Assembly (NCBI RefSeq): GCF_037203605.1
Contig: NZ_JBBDHC010000005.1
Coordinates: 127,670-191,669 of the forward strand
Length of the DNA stretch: 64,000 nucleotides
Reading direction: 5' to 3'
Source of the DNA: Denitratimonas tolerans
Lineage (GTDB): Bacteria > Pseudomonadota > Gammaproteobacteria > Xanthomonadales > Xanthomonadaceae
The notes under the pieces: generated by a model
Told to the model about the DNA's origin: nothing
What the model saw: only the letters and a program-made list of their open reading frames with translations
Databases searched by the model: none
Position numbers and translations under genes: made by a program
Shown here: in pieces, positions 7,169-15,966 of the stretch
Numbering within the stretch: position 1 is the stretch's first letter
How the letters are laid out: every line of letters begins with the position of its first letter

Positions 7169-9823
7169 ATGAAAACCAGCGCCGAAATCCGCCAAGACTT
7201 TCTCGACTTCTTCCGCAGCAAGGCACACGCCATCGTGCCTTCGGCACCGCTGGTGCCGGCCAATGATCCGACCCTGTTGTTCACCAACTCGGGCATGGTG
7301 CAGTTCAAGAACGCCTTTCTGGGCAGCGAGAAGCCGCCGGCGGCGCGCGTGGCCGACGTGCAGCGCTGCCTGCGCGCGGGCGGCAAGCACAACGATCTGG
7401 ACCAGGTGGGCTACACCGCGCGCCACCACACCTTCTTCGAAATGCTGGGCAACTGGTCGTTCGGCGACTACTTCAAGAAGGACGCCATCGTCTGGGCCTG
7501 GGAGCTTCTGACCGAGGTCTGGAAGCTGCCGGCCGAGCGCCTCCTGGCCACGGTCTACATCACCGACGATGAGGCCTACGCGATCTGGCGCGACGTGATC
7601 GGCCTGCCGGAAAGCCGCATCGTGCGCATCGGCGACAACAAGGGCGCGCCGTTTGCTTCCGACAACTTCTGGCAGATGGCCGACACCGGCCCCTGCGGCC
7701 CGTGTACCGAGATCTTCTACGACCACGGTGCCCACATTCCCGGCGGCCCGCCGGGGTCGCCGGATGAGGATGGCGACCGCTTCATCGAGATATGGAACCT
7801 GGTGTTCATGCAGTTCGATCGCCAGCCCGACGGCGTGCTCGTGCCGCTGCCGGCACCGTGCGTGGACACCGGCATGGGCCTGGAGCGCCTGGCCGCGATC
7901 CTGCAGGGCGTGCATTCCAACTACGAGATCGACCTGTTCCAGGCGCTGATCCGCAGGGCGGCCGAGCTTACCGCCACGGCCGACATCGAGAACAAGTCGC
8001 TGCGCGTGATTGCCGACCACATCCGCGCCTGCAGCTTCCTGATCGCCGATGGCGTGCTGCCGTCCAACGAAGGCCGTGGCTACGTGCTGCGCCGGATCAT
8101 CCGCCGCGCGCTGCGTCATGGCTGGATGCTGGGTCAGCACCAGCCCTTCTTCCATCGCCTCGTCGCCACCCTGGTCGAGCAGATGGGCGCGGCCTATCCG
8201 GTGCTGGTGGAGCAGCGCCAGACCATCGAGCAGGCGCTCAAGGCCGAGGAGGAGCGTTTCGCCGAGACCCTCGAGCACGGCATGAAGCTGCTCCAGACGG
8301 TGCTTGGCGACGAAGGTTCGCTCGCGGAAAAGCAGCGTCAGGTGCCGGGCAAGACCGCCTTCACCCTGTACGACACCTACGGCTTCCCCGTCGATCTCAC
8401 CGCCGACGTCGCGCGCGAGCACGGCTGGGGCGTGGACATGGCCGGCTTCGAGGCCGAGATGGAGCGCCAGCGCGAGCAGGCGCGCGCGCACAGCAAGTTC
8501 GCCGGCAGCGCCATGCTGCCGGCGGATCTCGTGGCCATGCTGTCGCCCACGCGCTTCCTGGGCTACGAGCAGACCGCGGCCGAAGGCGTGCGCGTACTGG
8601 CCGTGGTGCGCGACGGTGCGCCGCTGGTCTCGCTGTCCGCCGGCGAAAAGGGCAGCGTGATCCTGGATGCCACCCCGTTCTACGCCGAATCCGGCGGCCA
8701 GGTGGGTGATACCGGCGAGCTGACCGCAGCGGGCGTCCTGTTCAAGGTGGAGGATACCCAGAAGCTGTCCGGCAGCTATTTCGGCCACGCGGGCACGCTC
8801 ATGGCCGGCAGCATCAGGGCCGGTGACGTGCTCGATGCGCGCATCGATACGGCGCGTCGCCAGGCCATCGTCCTCAACCACTCGGCCACACACCTCTTGC
8901 ACGCGGTGCTGCGCGAGGTGCTGGGCACCCATGTCACCCAGAAGGGTTCGCTGGTGGCTCCCGATCGCCTGCGCTTCGACTTTTCGCACTTCCAGCCGAT
9001 CGGGCGCGAGCAGCTGGCCGAGATCGAGCAGCGCGTCAACGCGCGCATCCGCGGCAACGCCGAGGCGGAAATCCGCCACATGGGGATGGCCGAAGCGCTG
9101 GAATTCGGTGCCATGGCGCTGTTTGGCGAAAAATACGGTGATGAGGTGCGCGTACTTCGGATGGGCGAGTATTCCACCGAGCTGTGCGGCGGCACCCACG
9201 TGAACAGCACCGGCGACATCGGTCTGTTCAAGATCGTTTCCGAAGGCGGCGTCGCCGCCGGCGTTCGCCGCATCGAGGCGGTGACCGGCCAGGGCGCGCT
9301 GGATCACATCGCCCACGAAGCCGGGCAGCTGGACGCGGTGAGCGAGCTGCTGGGTGGAAGCCGCGGCGACGTGGTGGAGAAGCTGCGCCAGCTGTTCGAT
9401 CGCCAGAAGAAGGCCGAGAAGGAGCTGGAGTCGCTCAAGGCCCGTGCTGCCGCCGGCGCGGCCGCCGATCTCGCCGCGTCCGCGGTCCGGGTGGGCGATG
9501 TCCGCGTCGTGGCCGCGCGCCTGGAGAACATGGACGCCAAGGCGCTGCGAGAGAGCGTGGACAGCCTCAAGCAAAAGCTGCCGGACGCCGTGATCATTCT
9601 GGCGTCGGGTGATGGCACCAAGGCCGCGCTGGTGGCCGGCGTGCAGGGCAGGGCGCTGGAGCAGGTCAAGGCCGGCGACGTCGTGGCCTTCGTCGCCGCG
9701 AGGATCGACGGCAAGGGCGGTGGCCGCGCCGACATGGCGCAGGGCGGCGGCGAGGACGACGCCCGCCTGCCGGTGGCGCTGGGCGAGGTCGCGCGCTTCG
9801 TGCAGGAGCGCTTCCAGGGTTGA
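7169..9823 (+). CDS. alaS: Alanyl-tRNA synthetase
   Basis: Class II synthetase for tRNA-Ala, 884 aa from the chosen ATG. That start was picked because MKTSAEIRQDFLDFFRSKAH aligns with known AlaRS N-termini. A GTG at 7133 with AGGAG upstream, or the ATG at 7109, would add 12 or 20 residues. The catalytic domain carries DPTLLFTNSGMVQFK. The editing domain has NHSATHLLHAVLREVLG (HxxxH) and ELCGGTHV (CxxxH zinc ligands). A C-terminal DHHA1/C-Ala region ends in GGRADMAQGGG. csrA lies downstream, as in E. coli. Confidence 0.96.
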   Translation: MKTSAEIRQDFLDFFRSKAHAIVPSAPLVPANDPTLLFTNSGMVQFKNAFLGSEKPPAARVADVQRCLRAGGKHNDLDQVGYTARHHTFFEMLGNWSFGDYFKKDAIVWAWELLTEVWKLPAERLLATVYITDDEAYAIWRDVIGLPESRIVRIGDNKGAPFASDNFWQMADTGPCGPCTEIFYDHGAHIPGGPPGSPDEDGDRFIEIWNLVFMQFDRQPDGVLVPLPAPCVDTGMGLERLAAILQGVHSNYEIDLFQALIRRAAELTATADIENKSLRVIADHIRACSFLIADGVLPSNEGRGYVLRRIIRRALRHGWMLGQHQPFFHRLVATLVEQMGAAYPVLVEQRQTIEQALKAEEERFAETLEHGMKLLQTVLGDEGSLAEKQRQVPGKTAFTLYDTYGFPVDLTADVAREHGWGVDMAGFEAEMERQREQARAHSKFAGSAMLPADLVAMLSPTRFLGYEQTAAEGVRVLAVVRDGAPLVSLSAGEKGSVILDATPFYAESGGQVGDTGELTAAGVLFKVEDTQKLSGSYFGHAGTLMAGSIRAGDVLDARIDTARRQAIVLNHSATHLLHAVLREVLGTHVTQKGSLVAPDRLRFDFSHFQPIGREQLAEIEQRVNARIRGNAEAEIRHMGMAEALEFGAMALFGEKYGDEVRVLRMGEYSTELCGGTHVNSTGDIGLFKIVSEGGVAAGVRRIEAVTGQGALDHIAHEAGQLDAVSELLGGSRGDVVEKLRQLFDRQKKAEKELESLKARAAAGAAADLAASAVRVGDVRVVAARLENMDAKALRESVDSLKQKLPDAVIILASGDGTKAALVAGVQGRALEQVKAGDVVAFVAARIDGKGGGRADMAQGGGEDDARLPVALGEVARFVQERFQG

Positions 9824-9890
9824 CGAGGGAGCGCGATTGCCTCTCATCCGGGCGAGGTTCGGGCCAGCGAATTCGCCCGCTCCGGTGCGT

Positions 9891-9920
9891 TTGCAGAAGT
9901 TGACGCGGCTGCGCTAGTAT
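9891..9920 (+). promoter_or_regulatory. Candidate sigma-70 promoter for csrA
   Basis: TTGCAG (9891-9896), an 18-nt spacer and TAGTAT (9915-9920) lie about 115 nt upstream of the csrA start, in the alaS-csrA gap. This is a moderate match to consensus, read by eye only. Confidence 0.4.
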
Positions 9921-10036
9921 CTGGCCAGTTTCATGCACCATTCAGGTGCGTGCCAAGGATCGGCAGCATCGCCCCGCGATGCCGCACAGTGGGCAACCCG
10001 CCGCGGTGGGTTGGGCATCGAAGGAGCGAATGCAAC

Positions 10037-10240
10037 ATGTTGATTCTTACCCGCCGGGTAGGCGAGACCCTCATGATCGGAGAGCAGGTCACCGTGACCG
10101 TCCTCGGGGTGAAGGGCAACCAGGTGCGCGTCGGGATCAGCGCCCCCAAGGATGTGTCGGTACATCGGGAAGAAATCTTCCAGCGCATCCAGCGCGTGGA
10201 TGGCGAGGCCATCCTGGCGCGCGACGTTCGCGCCGAATAG
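10037..10240 (+). CDS. csrA: Carbon storage regulator CsrA (RsmA)
   Basis: Small RNA-binding post-transcriptional regulator, 67 aa. It begins MLILTRRVGETLMIG, continues with VLGVKGNQVRVGISAPKDVSVHREEI, and so holds the conserved N-terminal beta-strand with Arg residues and the GVKGNQVRVGI core. The start is fixed by AAGGAG at 10021-10026. A longer in-frame extension upstream is not part of the family. It is followed by a terminator-like hairpin at 10388-10414 and a tRNA on the opposite strand. Confidence 0.97.
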   Translation: MLILTRRVGETLMIGEQVTVTVLGVKGNQVRVGISAPKDVSVHREEIFQRIQRVDGEAILARDVRAE

Positions 10241-10387
10241 AGCACGCTGCCGCGCGACTCCCGCACGCGCGGCCGGCGGTTTGGAGCGCGTTGAGAAAGC
10301 CGGCGCACATTGCTTGTCGAGGTTTGGTGCCCGTCATGCGTGCATCGCGGTGCGCGTGCGCCTGGTTGGCATGCCCATGCGCCCACG

Positions 10388-10414
10388 AAAAAGCCCGCGC
10401 TGGGCGGGCCTTTT
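10388..10414. terminator. Bidirectional terminator between csrA and tRNA-Pro
   Basis: GCCCGC pairs with GCGGGC around a short loop and is flanked by an A-run on the left and a T-run (CCTTTT) on the right. It can stop csrA transcription on + and tRNA-Pro transcription on -. Confidence 0.75.
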
Positions 10415-10431
10415 GCAAACCGTCGGTTTGA

Positions 10432-10508
10432 TGGTCGGGGAGACAGGATTTGAACCTGCGACTTCTACGTCCCGAACGTAGCGCTCTACCAGGCTGAGCT
10501 ACACCCCG
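10432..10508 (-). tRNA. tRNA-Pro (anticodon CGG)
   Basis: On the minus strand the sequence begins CGGGGTGTAGCTCAGCC. Its anticodon arm is CTACG-TTCGGGA-CGTAG (anticodon CGG), the T loop is TTCAAAT and the encoded CCA end is at 10434-10432. The 77-nt cloverleaf is complete. By eye, acceptor position 6:67 is a T-T mismatch, while the other six acceptor pairs are good. Confidence 0.95.
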
Positions 10509-10524
10509 AATCTTCGAGCCGCCC

Positions 10525-10554
10525 ATTCTACAGGGGAGAAAGGCGCGCAATCAA
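10525..10554 (-). promoter_or_regulatory. Sigma-70 promoter of tRNA-Pro
   Basis: On the minus strand TTGATT (10554-10549), an 18-nt spacer and TAGAAT (10530-10525) stand 16 nt before the tRNA 5' end. This is a good promoter match in the right place. Confidence 0.65.
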
Positions 10555-10732
10555 GATGTCCGAAGGGCAGGCGTCTTGATGGCCATCGCCCGGCGCGGAC
10601 CTGTCGATGATCCGGCCTTTCCGGTGCGCCGGGGCGGGTCCCGCGCTCGCTCGGGCCCAAGGTGTCGTGCGCGACGCGCGGGAATGGATGCCGATGCGGA
10701 CGTCCGGTGACGCGGACCCGGTGGCGGCCACG

Positions 10733-10767
10733 CAATAAAAAAGCCGCGGTTTCCCGCGGCTTCTTCC
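10733..10767 (-). terminator. Rho-independent terminator of tsf
   Basis: GCCGCGG-TTTC-CCGCGGC stem-loop with a long A-run on the + strand (T-run on the minus transcript), 24 nt after the tsf stop. Confidence 0.85.
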
Positions 10768-10790
10768 GGATCGGACGCTGTGCGTGAGGA

Positions 10791-11669
10791 TCAGGCCAGG
10801 CCAGCCTGCTTCATCACTTCGGCCGCGAAGTCGTCTTCCTTCTTCTCGATGCCTTCGCCCACGACCAGGCGCTGGAACGAGAGCACTTCGGCCCCTTCCT
10901 TGGCCAGCGCCTGGGCGACGCTGATGTCGGTATCGAGCACGTAGGCCTGGCCGGTCAGGCTGATTTCCGCGAGCGTCTTGTTGAGCTTGCCGGAGATCAT
11001 CTTCTCCTGGATTTCCGCCGGCTTGGCGCGGTCCTTCTCGCTCATCTGGGCGAGCGCGATTTCCTTTTCCTTGGCCACGAACTCGGCGGGGGCATCGGCC
11101 GCGGTCAGGTACTGCGGATTCATCGCGGCGATGTGCATCGCCAGACCCTTGGCCAGCTCGGGCGAGCCGCCCTTGACGTTCACCAGCACGCCGATGCGGC
11201 CGCCGTGGACGTAGCCACCCACGTTCTGGCCGCTGGCCAGCGCGGCGAGGCGGCGGACCTGCACGTTCTCGCCGACCTTGGCGATCAGCGCGGCGCGGGA
11301 TTCCTCGATCGTCGCGCCGTCGGCGAGCTTGACCGCCTTGAGCGCCTCGGCGTCGGCGGCAGCGCTGGCCAGCGCTGCCTGGGTGATGGCGTCGACGAAC
11401 TTCACGAAGTTCTCGTCCTTGGCCACGAAATCGGTCTCGGAGTTGACCTCGACCAGCACGGCGCGGGCACCGTCGATGGCCATCGCGATGCGGCCTTCGG
11501 CGGCGACGCGGTCAGCCTTCTTGTCGGCCTTGGCCAGGCCGGTCTTGCGCAGGTGCTCCATCGCGGCGTCGATGTCGCCGTTGTGCTCGGTCAGCGCCTT
11601 CTTGCATTCCATCATGCCGGCGCCGGAGCGCTCGCGCAGTTCCTTGACCAGGGCGGCGGTGATTTCCAT
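10791..11669 (-). CDS. tsf: Translation elongation factor Ts
   Basis: Guanine nucleotide exchange factor for EF-Tu, 292 aa, full length. The N-terminal UBA-like region is MEITAALVKELRERSGAGMM followed by ECKKALTEHNGDIDAA. The core contains the conserved TDFVAKDENFVKF segment. It lies 106 nt downstream of rpsB on the same strand, the usual rpsB-tsf operon. The gap holds a GC-rich hairpin (GGCCGCC at 11736-11742 with GGCGGCC at 11754-11760) that could tune read-through. It is followed by a strong terminator. pyrH and frr, often next, are not here. Confidence 0.97.
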   Translation of the reverse strand: MEITAALVKELRERSGAGMMECKKALTEHNGDIDAAMEHLRKTGLAKADKKADRVAAEGRIAMAIDGARAVLVEVNSETDFVAKDENFVKFVDAITQAALASAAADAEALKAVKLADGATIEESRAALIAKVGENVQVRRLAALASGQNVGGYVHGGRIGVLVNVKGGSPELAKGLAMHIAAMNPQYLTAADAPAEFVAKEKEIALAQMSEKDRAKPAEIQEKMISGKLNKTLAEISLTGQAYVLDTDISVAQALAKEGAEVLSFQRLVVGEGIEKKEDDFAAEVMKQAGLA

Positions 11670-11775
11670 GGTTACCTCGGTGTGTTCCAGAAACGTGGGG
11701 CGCGCGCCGCCGGGGCGATCGCGCGCGGGAGTGTTGGCCGCCCGCCTCGGGCCGGCGGCCGTTGGGCGGGGCCGA

Positions 11776-12627
11776 TTATTCGGCGGCTGCGCCCTTGTCG
11801 GCGCGCGGAGCGCGCTTGGCCGGTGCCTTCTTGGCGGGCGCGCGGCGCGGTGCCTTCTTCGCTTCGGCGTCTTCCTTGACGATCGGGTTGCCCTGCTCGT
11901 CGAGTTCGATGAACTCGTCGTCGCCGGCAGACGCCATGATCGGCGCGGCGGACTTGCCTTCCAGCACCGCGTCGGCGACGGCGCGGGCGTACAGCTGCAC
12001 GGCGCGGATGGCGTCGTCGTTGCCGGGGATGGCGTAGTCGACCAGGTTCGGGTCGTAGTTGGTGTCGACCACGGCCACCACCGGGATGCCGAGCTTGCGG
12101 GCTTCCTCGACCGCGATGTTCTCGTGGCCGATGTCGACCACGAACAGCGCGTCAGGCAGGCCGTTCATGTTCTTGATGCCGCCCAGCGACTTCTCGAGCT
12201 TCTCGCGCTCGCGCTGCAGGCTCAGCACTTCGTGCTTGACCAGCTTGGCGAAAGTGCCATCGGTCTCGGCCGCTTCCAGCTCCTTGAGGCGGGCGACGGA
12301 CTGCTTGACGGTGCGGAAGTTGGTGAGCATGCCGCCCAGCCAGCGCGCCGACACGTAGGGCATGCCGCAGCGCGCCGCTTCCTCGGCGATGGCATCGCGC
12401 GCCGAGCGCTTGGTGCCGACGAACATGATGGTGCCGCGCTTTTGCGCCATGCCGGAAACGAAGTTCATCGCGTCGTTGAACAGCGGAACCGTCTTTTCCA
12501 GGTTGATGATGTGGATCTTGCCGCGCGCGCCGAAGATGTACGGTGCCATCTTGGGATTCCAGTAGCGGGTCTGGTGGCCGAAGTGGACGCCGGCTTCCAG
12601 CATCTGACGCATGGTGATCTGTGCCAT
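11776..12627 (-). CDS. rpsB: 30S ribosomal protein S2
   Basis: Ribosomal protein uS2, 283 aa from the ATG at 12627, with AGGAG about 10 nt upstream on the minus strand. The N-terminus MAQITMRQMLEAGVHFGHQT and the segments YWNPKMAPYIFGARGKIHII and VDTNYDPNLVDYAIPGNDDA are canonical. The protein is about 40 residues longer than E. coli S2 because of a basic Lys/Ala/Pro/Arg-rich C-terminal tail (from about residue 250). It is the first gene of rpsB-tsf, and a further upstream open frame is not part of S2. Confidence 0.97.
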   Translation of the reverse strand: MAQITMRQMLEAGVHFGHQTRYWNPKMAPYIFGARGKIHIINLEKTVPLFNDAMNFVSGMAQKRGTIMFVGTKRSARDAIAEEAARCGMPYVSARWLGGMLTNFRTVKQSVARLKELEAAETDGTFAKLVKHEVLSLQREREKLEKSLGGIKNMNGLPDALFVVDIGHENIAVEEARKLGIPVVAVVDTNYDPNLVDYAIPGNDDAIRAVQLYARAVADAVLEGKSAAPIMASAGDDEFIELDEQGNPIVKEDAEAKKAPRRAPAKKAPAKRAPRADKGAAAE

Positions 12628-13139
12628 GGTTTGCAACTCCTGAAGGTGGAACCGCTCGCCGCACGGTGGCTGTCGAAGAGAGCCGTGCGGGCCTGGCGCG
12701 GGCCGATTGGGCAGGTGCGCCACGATTCCGGGGTTGGGCCTCCGCGCGGTGCCGTTGCCGAACCCCGAAGGGCACCCCGGAACGGACGATGGCCGCGCGT
12801 GTGTATTCGCCGCTGACGTACGGCGTGGACGGCGCAGGGCAGGGTTTGCCCGGCAAAGCCGAAGCATTGTACGCGATGGGCGCGGTTGCGGCAATTGCCG
12901 TGGGTTCAGGAAAAGGCCGAAGGACGGACCGCCGTCCCTGTGCTTCAGTGATCGCCTCCAATGAGTCGGATACTTTCAGGCTGCGTGGCTAAGCGTGCCG
13001 GGTGTCGCATTTTGTCCGGCCATTTTGCTCATTTCATCGAGGCTCCCATTGCACGCTATTCTGGCCGTTGCGGAACCCGCGTGCCGGACTCACGACGTCC
13101 CGCCCGCGTAATTTGACGATGGCTGTCGGGAGAGTCGCG
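12628..13139. other. Gene-free region between rpsB and the LuxR-type gene
   Basis: No supported gene. It holds the rpsB promoter (12866-12894, minus) and an rpsB 5' leader of about 230 nt. Nothing further is recognised. The open frames here on either strand lack family similarity or a ribosome-binding site. Confidence 0.6.
12866..12894 (-). promoter_or_regulatory. Sigma-70 promoter of rpsB-tsf
   Basis: Minus strand TTGCCG (12894-12889), exactly 17 nt, then TACAAT (12871-12866). This is a near-consensus promoter, which implies a leader of about 230 nt before rpsB. Confidence 0.7.
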
Positions 13140-14240
13140 ATGCCACTGTCTGTCCTGATCGAGTCGATGTACCAGGCCGCACTTCTGCCCGATCGCTGGC
13201 TGGTCGTGCTTGAGGCCCTGTGCCGGATTTCCGGGTCGGCCAGCAGCTCCCTGCTGGTTGCCGATGGGCGAAGCCCGCCGCTCTGGCAAACGACTGCGCG
13301 CACGCAGGCGCTGATGCAGGAGTTGTCCGGTACCGATGCCTGGAGAGCGCCGCAGCGCAGTGCGGATCACCTGCTCTCGCAAGACTCCGGAGGCGGGCGC
13401 TTTCACTGCGTCAACGATCTGATGTCGCGCCACGAGCTGGAGGCCGACGCGGTCTACCGCGCCTTCCTGCGCCTCGGGCTGTCGTGGCAGGTGGGGATGG
13501 CCATTCCCCTGCCGAGCGGCAGCACGATGATTTTGACGCTGGAGCGCGATGTCGGGGCCGGCCGACATCCCGCTGATCAGCTGGCGCGCCTGTCGCCGCT
13601 GTGGGGGCACCTGGCACAGGCCGGGCGAATTGCATGCGGCCTTTCGCAGGCGCGGGCGCGCGGTGCACTGGACGGACTGGTGGCCTTTGGCCTGTCCGCC
13701 GTCCTGCTCGACCGCCATGGTCGGCTGCTCGATTCCAACCCACCGCCATCGGGCGGATGGAACGGATGGATCAGCCTGCGAGCGGATGGACGGATCAAGC
13801 TCGGCGATGCCGCAGGCGATGCGCTGCTGGAGTCGATCCTGCGCAAGGAAACCGGGCTGCGCCCCATTGTCTTGCCCGCGGCTCCGGCCAGGCCGCGTCG
13901 CGTTGTCCACCTCATCCCCTTGCCAGGCGAAGCGCGCGAACTGTTCGGCGGTGGTCTGTGGCTGCTCACCATCCATGTTCCGGGTGCCGATGCGCGCGCC
14001 CCGGAAACGCACCTCCTGTGCACGCTCTACGACCTGTCTGCGGCCGAAAGCCAGCTCGCGGCGAAGCTCGCCACCGGCGCAACGCTCGCCGTAGCCGCGA
14101 TGCAGTGCGGCATCCGGCTGAGCACGGCGCGCTCCTATCTGGAGCAGGTCTTCCACAAGACCGGCTGCCACCGCCAGGCCGAACTGGTCGCCCTGCTCGG
14201 GGGCATCGCGCGCATGACCATGTCGAACGCCTCCGACTGA
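13140..14240 (+). CDS. LuxR-type HTH transcriptional regulator
   Basis: Predicted DNA-binding regulator, 366 aa. The ATG at 13140 is favoured because GGGAGAG stands 8-14 nt before it; ATGs at 13119 or 13002 are alternatives. The C-terminal about 65 residues form a LuxR/GerE-type helix-turn-helix (LSAAESQLAAKLATGATLAV, then IRLSTARSYLEQVFHKTG). The N-terminal about 290 residues are mixed alpha/beta without receiver Asp motifs and may be a GAF/PAS-like sensor; the ligand is unknown. The secreted repeat protein starts 94 bp downstream on the same strand and could be a target. Confidence 0.75.
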   Translation: MPLSVLIESMYQAALLPDRWLVVLEALCRISGSASSSLLVADGRSPPLWQTTARTQALMQELSGTDAWRAPQRSADHLLSQDSGGGRFHCVNDLMSRHELEADAVYRAFLRLGLSWQVGMAIPLPSGSTMILTLERDVGAGRHPADQLARLSPLWGHLAQAGRIACGLSQARARGALDGLVAFGLSAVLLDRHGRLLDSNPPPSGGWNGWISLRADGRIKLGDAAGDALLESILRKETGLRPIVLPAAPARPRRVVHLIPLPGEARELFGGGLWLLTIHVPGADARAPETHLLCTLYDLSAAESQLAAKLATGATLAVAAMQCGIRLSTARSYLEQVFHKTGCHRQAELVALLGGIARMTMSNASD

Positions 14241-14334
14241 ACGGCACGCCTACCGGCAATTGCCGGTAGCGGCAGTTCCACAAGCCGCCTAGTGTGGCCC
14301 CCGAAGCCGGACAGATTCAGGGGGAGGGCAGGTC

Positions 14335-15846
14335 ATGCGCACATTCTTTCTCGTCTCGATATTGCTGATTGCCGGCGCGGGATTGGCCGTGCCGCAGGTG
14401 GCGGCGCAGGCGGTGCCGTGGGAAGCGCACGCCAGCGAGCCGCAGGGCAGCAGCCTGGGGCCGGCGCTCGACCCCGATCCTGCGTTCGGCAGCGGCGGCA
14501 CGGCGCTCTTTTTTCTCGACTACCCGGACGCGCTGATCGGCAATGGCCTGCGCGTCCATTCTCTCGGTGGCGCGGGCTGGTACGTCCTGGCCAGGCACAA
14601 GGCCCAATCGGGCTACTGGGATGCCGCGGTGATTCGGGTGCGCCCGAACGGCACCCAGGACGGCATCTGGCTGATCCCGACGCCGCTGAAGGACATCGCC
14701 GATGCGGTGATGGATGAGGCTACCGGCAAGTTCTATTTCGCCGGCAGCGGCAAGAGTCCGCTCCTGCCCGGATCTGATCGTGACTTCGCGGTGACCTGCG
14801 TCGATATCCAGAGCGTTCCGGGCGGCGGCACCTGCGCGGGATTCGGTAGCGCCGGCACCGCCTTCGTCGGCTTCGACCTCGGTGGAGGCAGCAACGACTA
14901 CGCCCGGCGCGTCGTGGTGCGCCCGAACATCGGCCTGATCCTGATCGGCGTGGCCGAGTTGAACGATATTCGTGATGCGCCGGTGATGGCCTCGCTATAC
15001 CGCGCTACCGGCGCGCTGTACGCGGGATTTGGAATCGGCGGGCGGCAGGTTGTCGGCTGGCACCTGCCGACCGATCAGGTTCGCATTCATGTCAATGACG
15101 CAGCCCTGACGAACGATCCCGATGCGCAGACGCGCCTGTATTTTGCCGGTGACCTGTGGGTCAACGATCCGCTCGACAAGACCGGATACGTCATCGACGT
15201 AAATGCCATGACCGGTGCGCCGATCGCAGTGCGCTATGCCGACCTCAGCTTTGGCAATTGCAGCACGGACTGCTCCGACGCGGTGACCGCCATCCGTGTG
15301 CTGGCCAACGGCAAGCTCGCCGTCGGCGGCTGGACTACGGACGCAGCCCTCAATCGACAGCTGATGCTCGGACGCCTCAACGTGGACGGGAGCTGGGATG
15401 CCGGCTTCAACGACGGCGGACTGTTCGCGGCGTACATGGGTCTGGAGTCCACGCTGGGTCAGGCGGTTCCCACCGCCCTCGCCGAGCGCCCCGACACGGG
15501 TGAGCTGGTCGTGGCGATGGATCACCGCCTGGATGGCGCTGCGGCAACACCGACCCGTCAGGCGCTCGGCTGGTTTACCGCCAACGGTCGGGAAATGCTG
15601 GCCTGGCACGACTTCGGCTTCGGAGCCGCCACCGACGAAACGCCCCGGACCACCGGTGCCAGTCTGCTGGTCGATCCGCAGTCCATCATGCTGGTCGGTA
15701 CGCGGCGCTGGAATGCGACCGACGACGACGTCACGCTGACGCGCCTGCTGTTCCGCGACGGCGAGTCCGTGTTCGCCGACTCCTTCGAATCGCCGGCCCC
15801 CGTCCTGAGAGCCACGGCAGAGGATGCACGTTTTCCCTTGGAGTGA
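14335..15846 (+). CDS. Secreted delta-60-like repeat (beta-propeller) protein
   Basis: Predicted exported protein, 503 aa, with a Sec signal peptide (hydrophobic core about 4-17; cleavage near AAQA at about 25). The body has repeats ending in patterns like DPAFGSGG, GFGSAGTAF, AGFGIGG and WDAGFNDGG. These match the DxxFGxxG style of delta-60 repeats found in bacterial surface proteins. Near the C-terminus is VFADSFES (15769-15792), a motif that recurs at the mature N-termini of the two sulfatases in this window. The ATG is preceded by GGGGGAGGG. Function unknown. Confidence 0.65.
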   Translation: MRTFFLVSILLIAGAGLAVPQVAAQAVPWEAHASEPQGSSLGPALDPDPAFGSGGTALFFLDYPDALIGNGLRVHSLGGAGWYVLARHKAQSGYWDAAVIRVRPNGTQDGIWLIPTPLKDIADAVMDEATGKFYFAGSGKSPLLPGSDRDFAVTCVDIQSVPGGGTCAGFGSAGTAFVGFDLGGGSNDYARRVVVRPNIGLILIGVAELNDIRDAPVMASLYRATGALYAGFGIGGRQVVGWHLPTDQVRIHVNDAALTNDPDAQTRLYFAGDLWVNDPLDKTGYVIDVNAMTGAPIAVRYADLSFGNCSTDCSDAVTAIRVLANGKLAVGGWTTDAALNRQLMLGRLNVDGSWDAGFNDGGLFAAYMGLESTLGQAVPTALAERPDTGELVVAMDHRLDGAAATPTRQALGWFTANGREMLAWHDFGFGAATDETPRTTGASLLVDPQSIMLVGTRRWNATDDDVTLTRLLFRDGESVFADSFESPAPVLRATAEDARFPLE

Positions 15847-15966
15847 GCGAGACGCACTCGGCCAAGGCTACGGCGCAGCCGTGCCGGAAGCGTGTGTCGG
15901 ATCGTTCATCACTCAAGAGGTCCGGCTCGCGACGGAGGGCCGCAATGGCCCTCCGCCGCGCGCTCA

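Noticed and set aside
7037..9847. 936-aa open frame on the minus strand opposite alaS
   Set aside because: Shadow frame caused by high GC; it has no family motifs and lies opposite a fully conserved AlaRS.
9900..9920. TTGACG at 9900-9905 as the csrA -35 box
   Set aside because: Only 9 nt separate it from TAGTAT; TTGCAG at 9891 gives a workable 18-nt spacer.
12621..12992. 123-aa plus-strand frame upstream of rpsB
   Set aside because: It overlaps the rpsB promoter and leader, has no ribosome-binding site and no recognisable domain.
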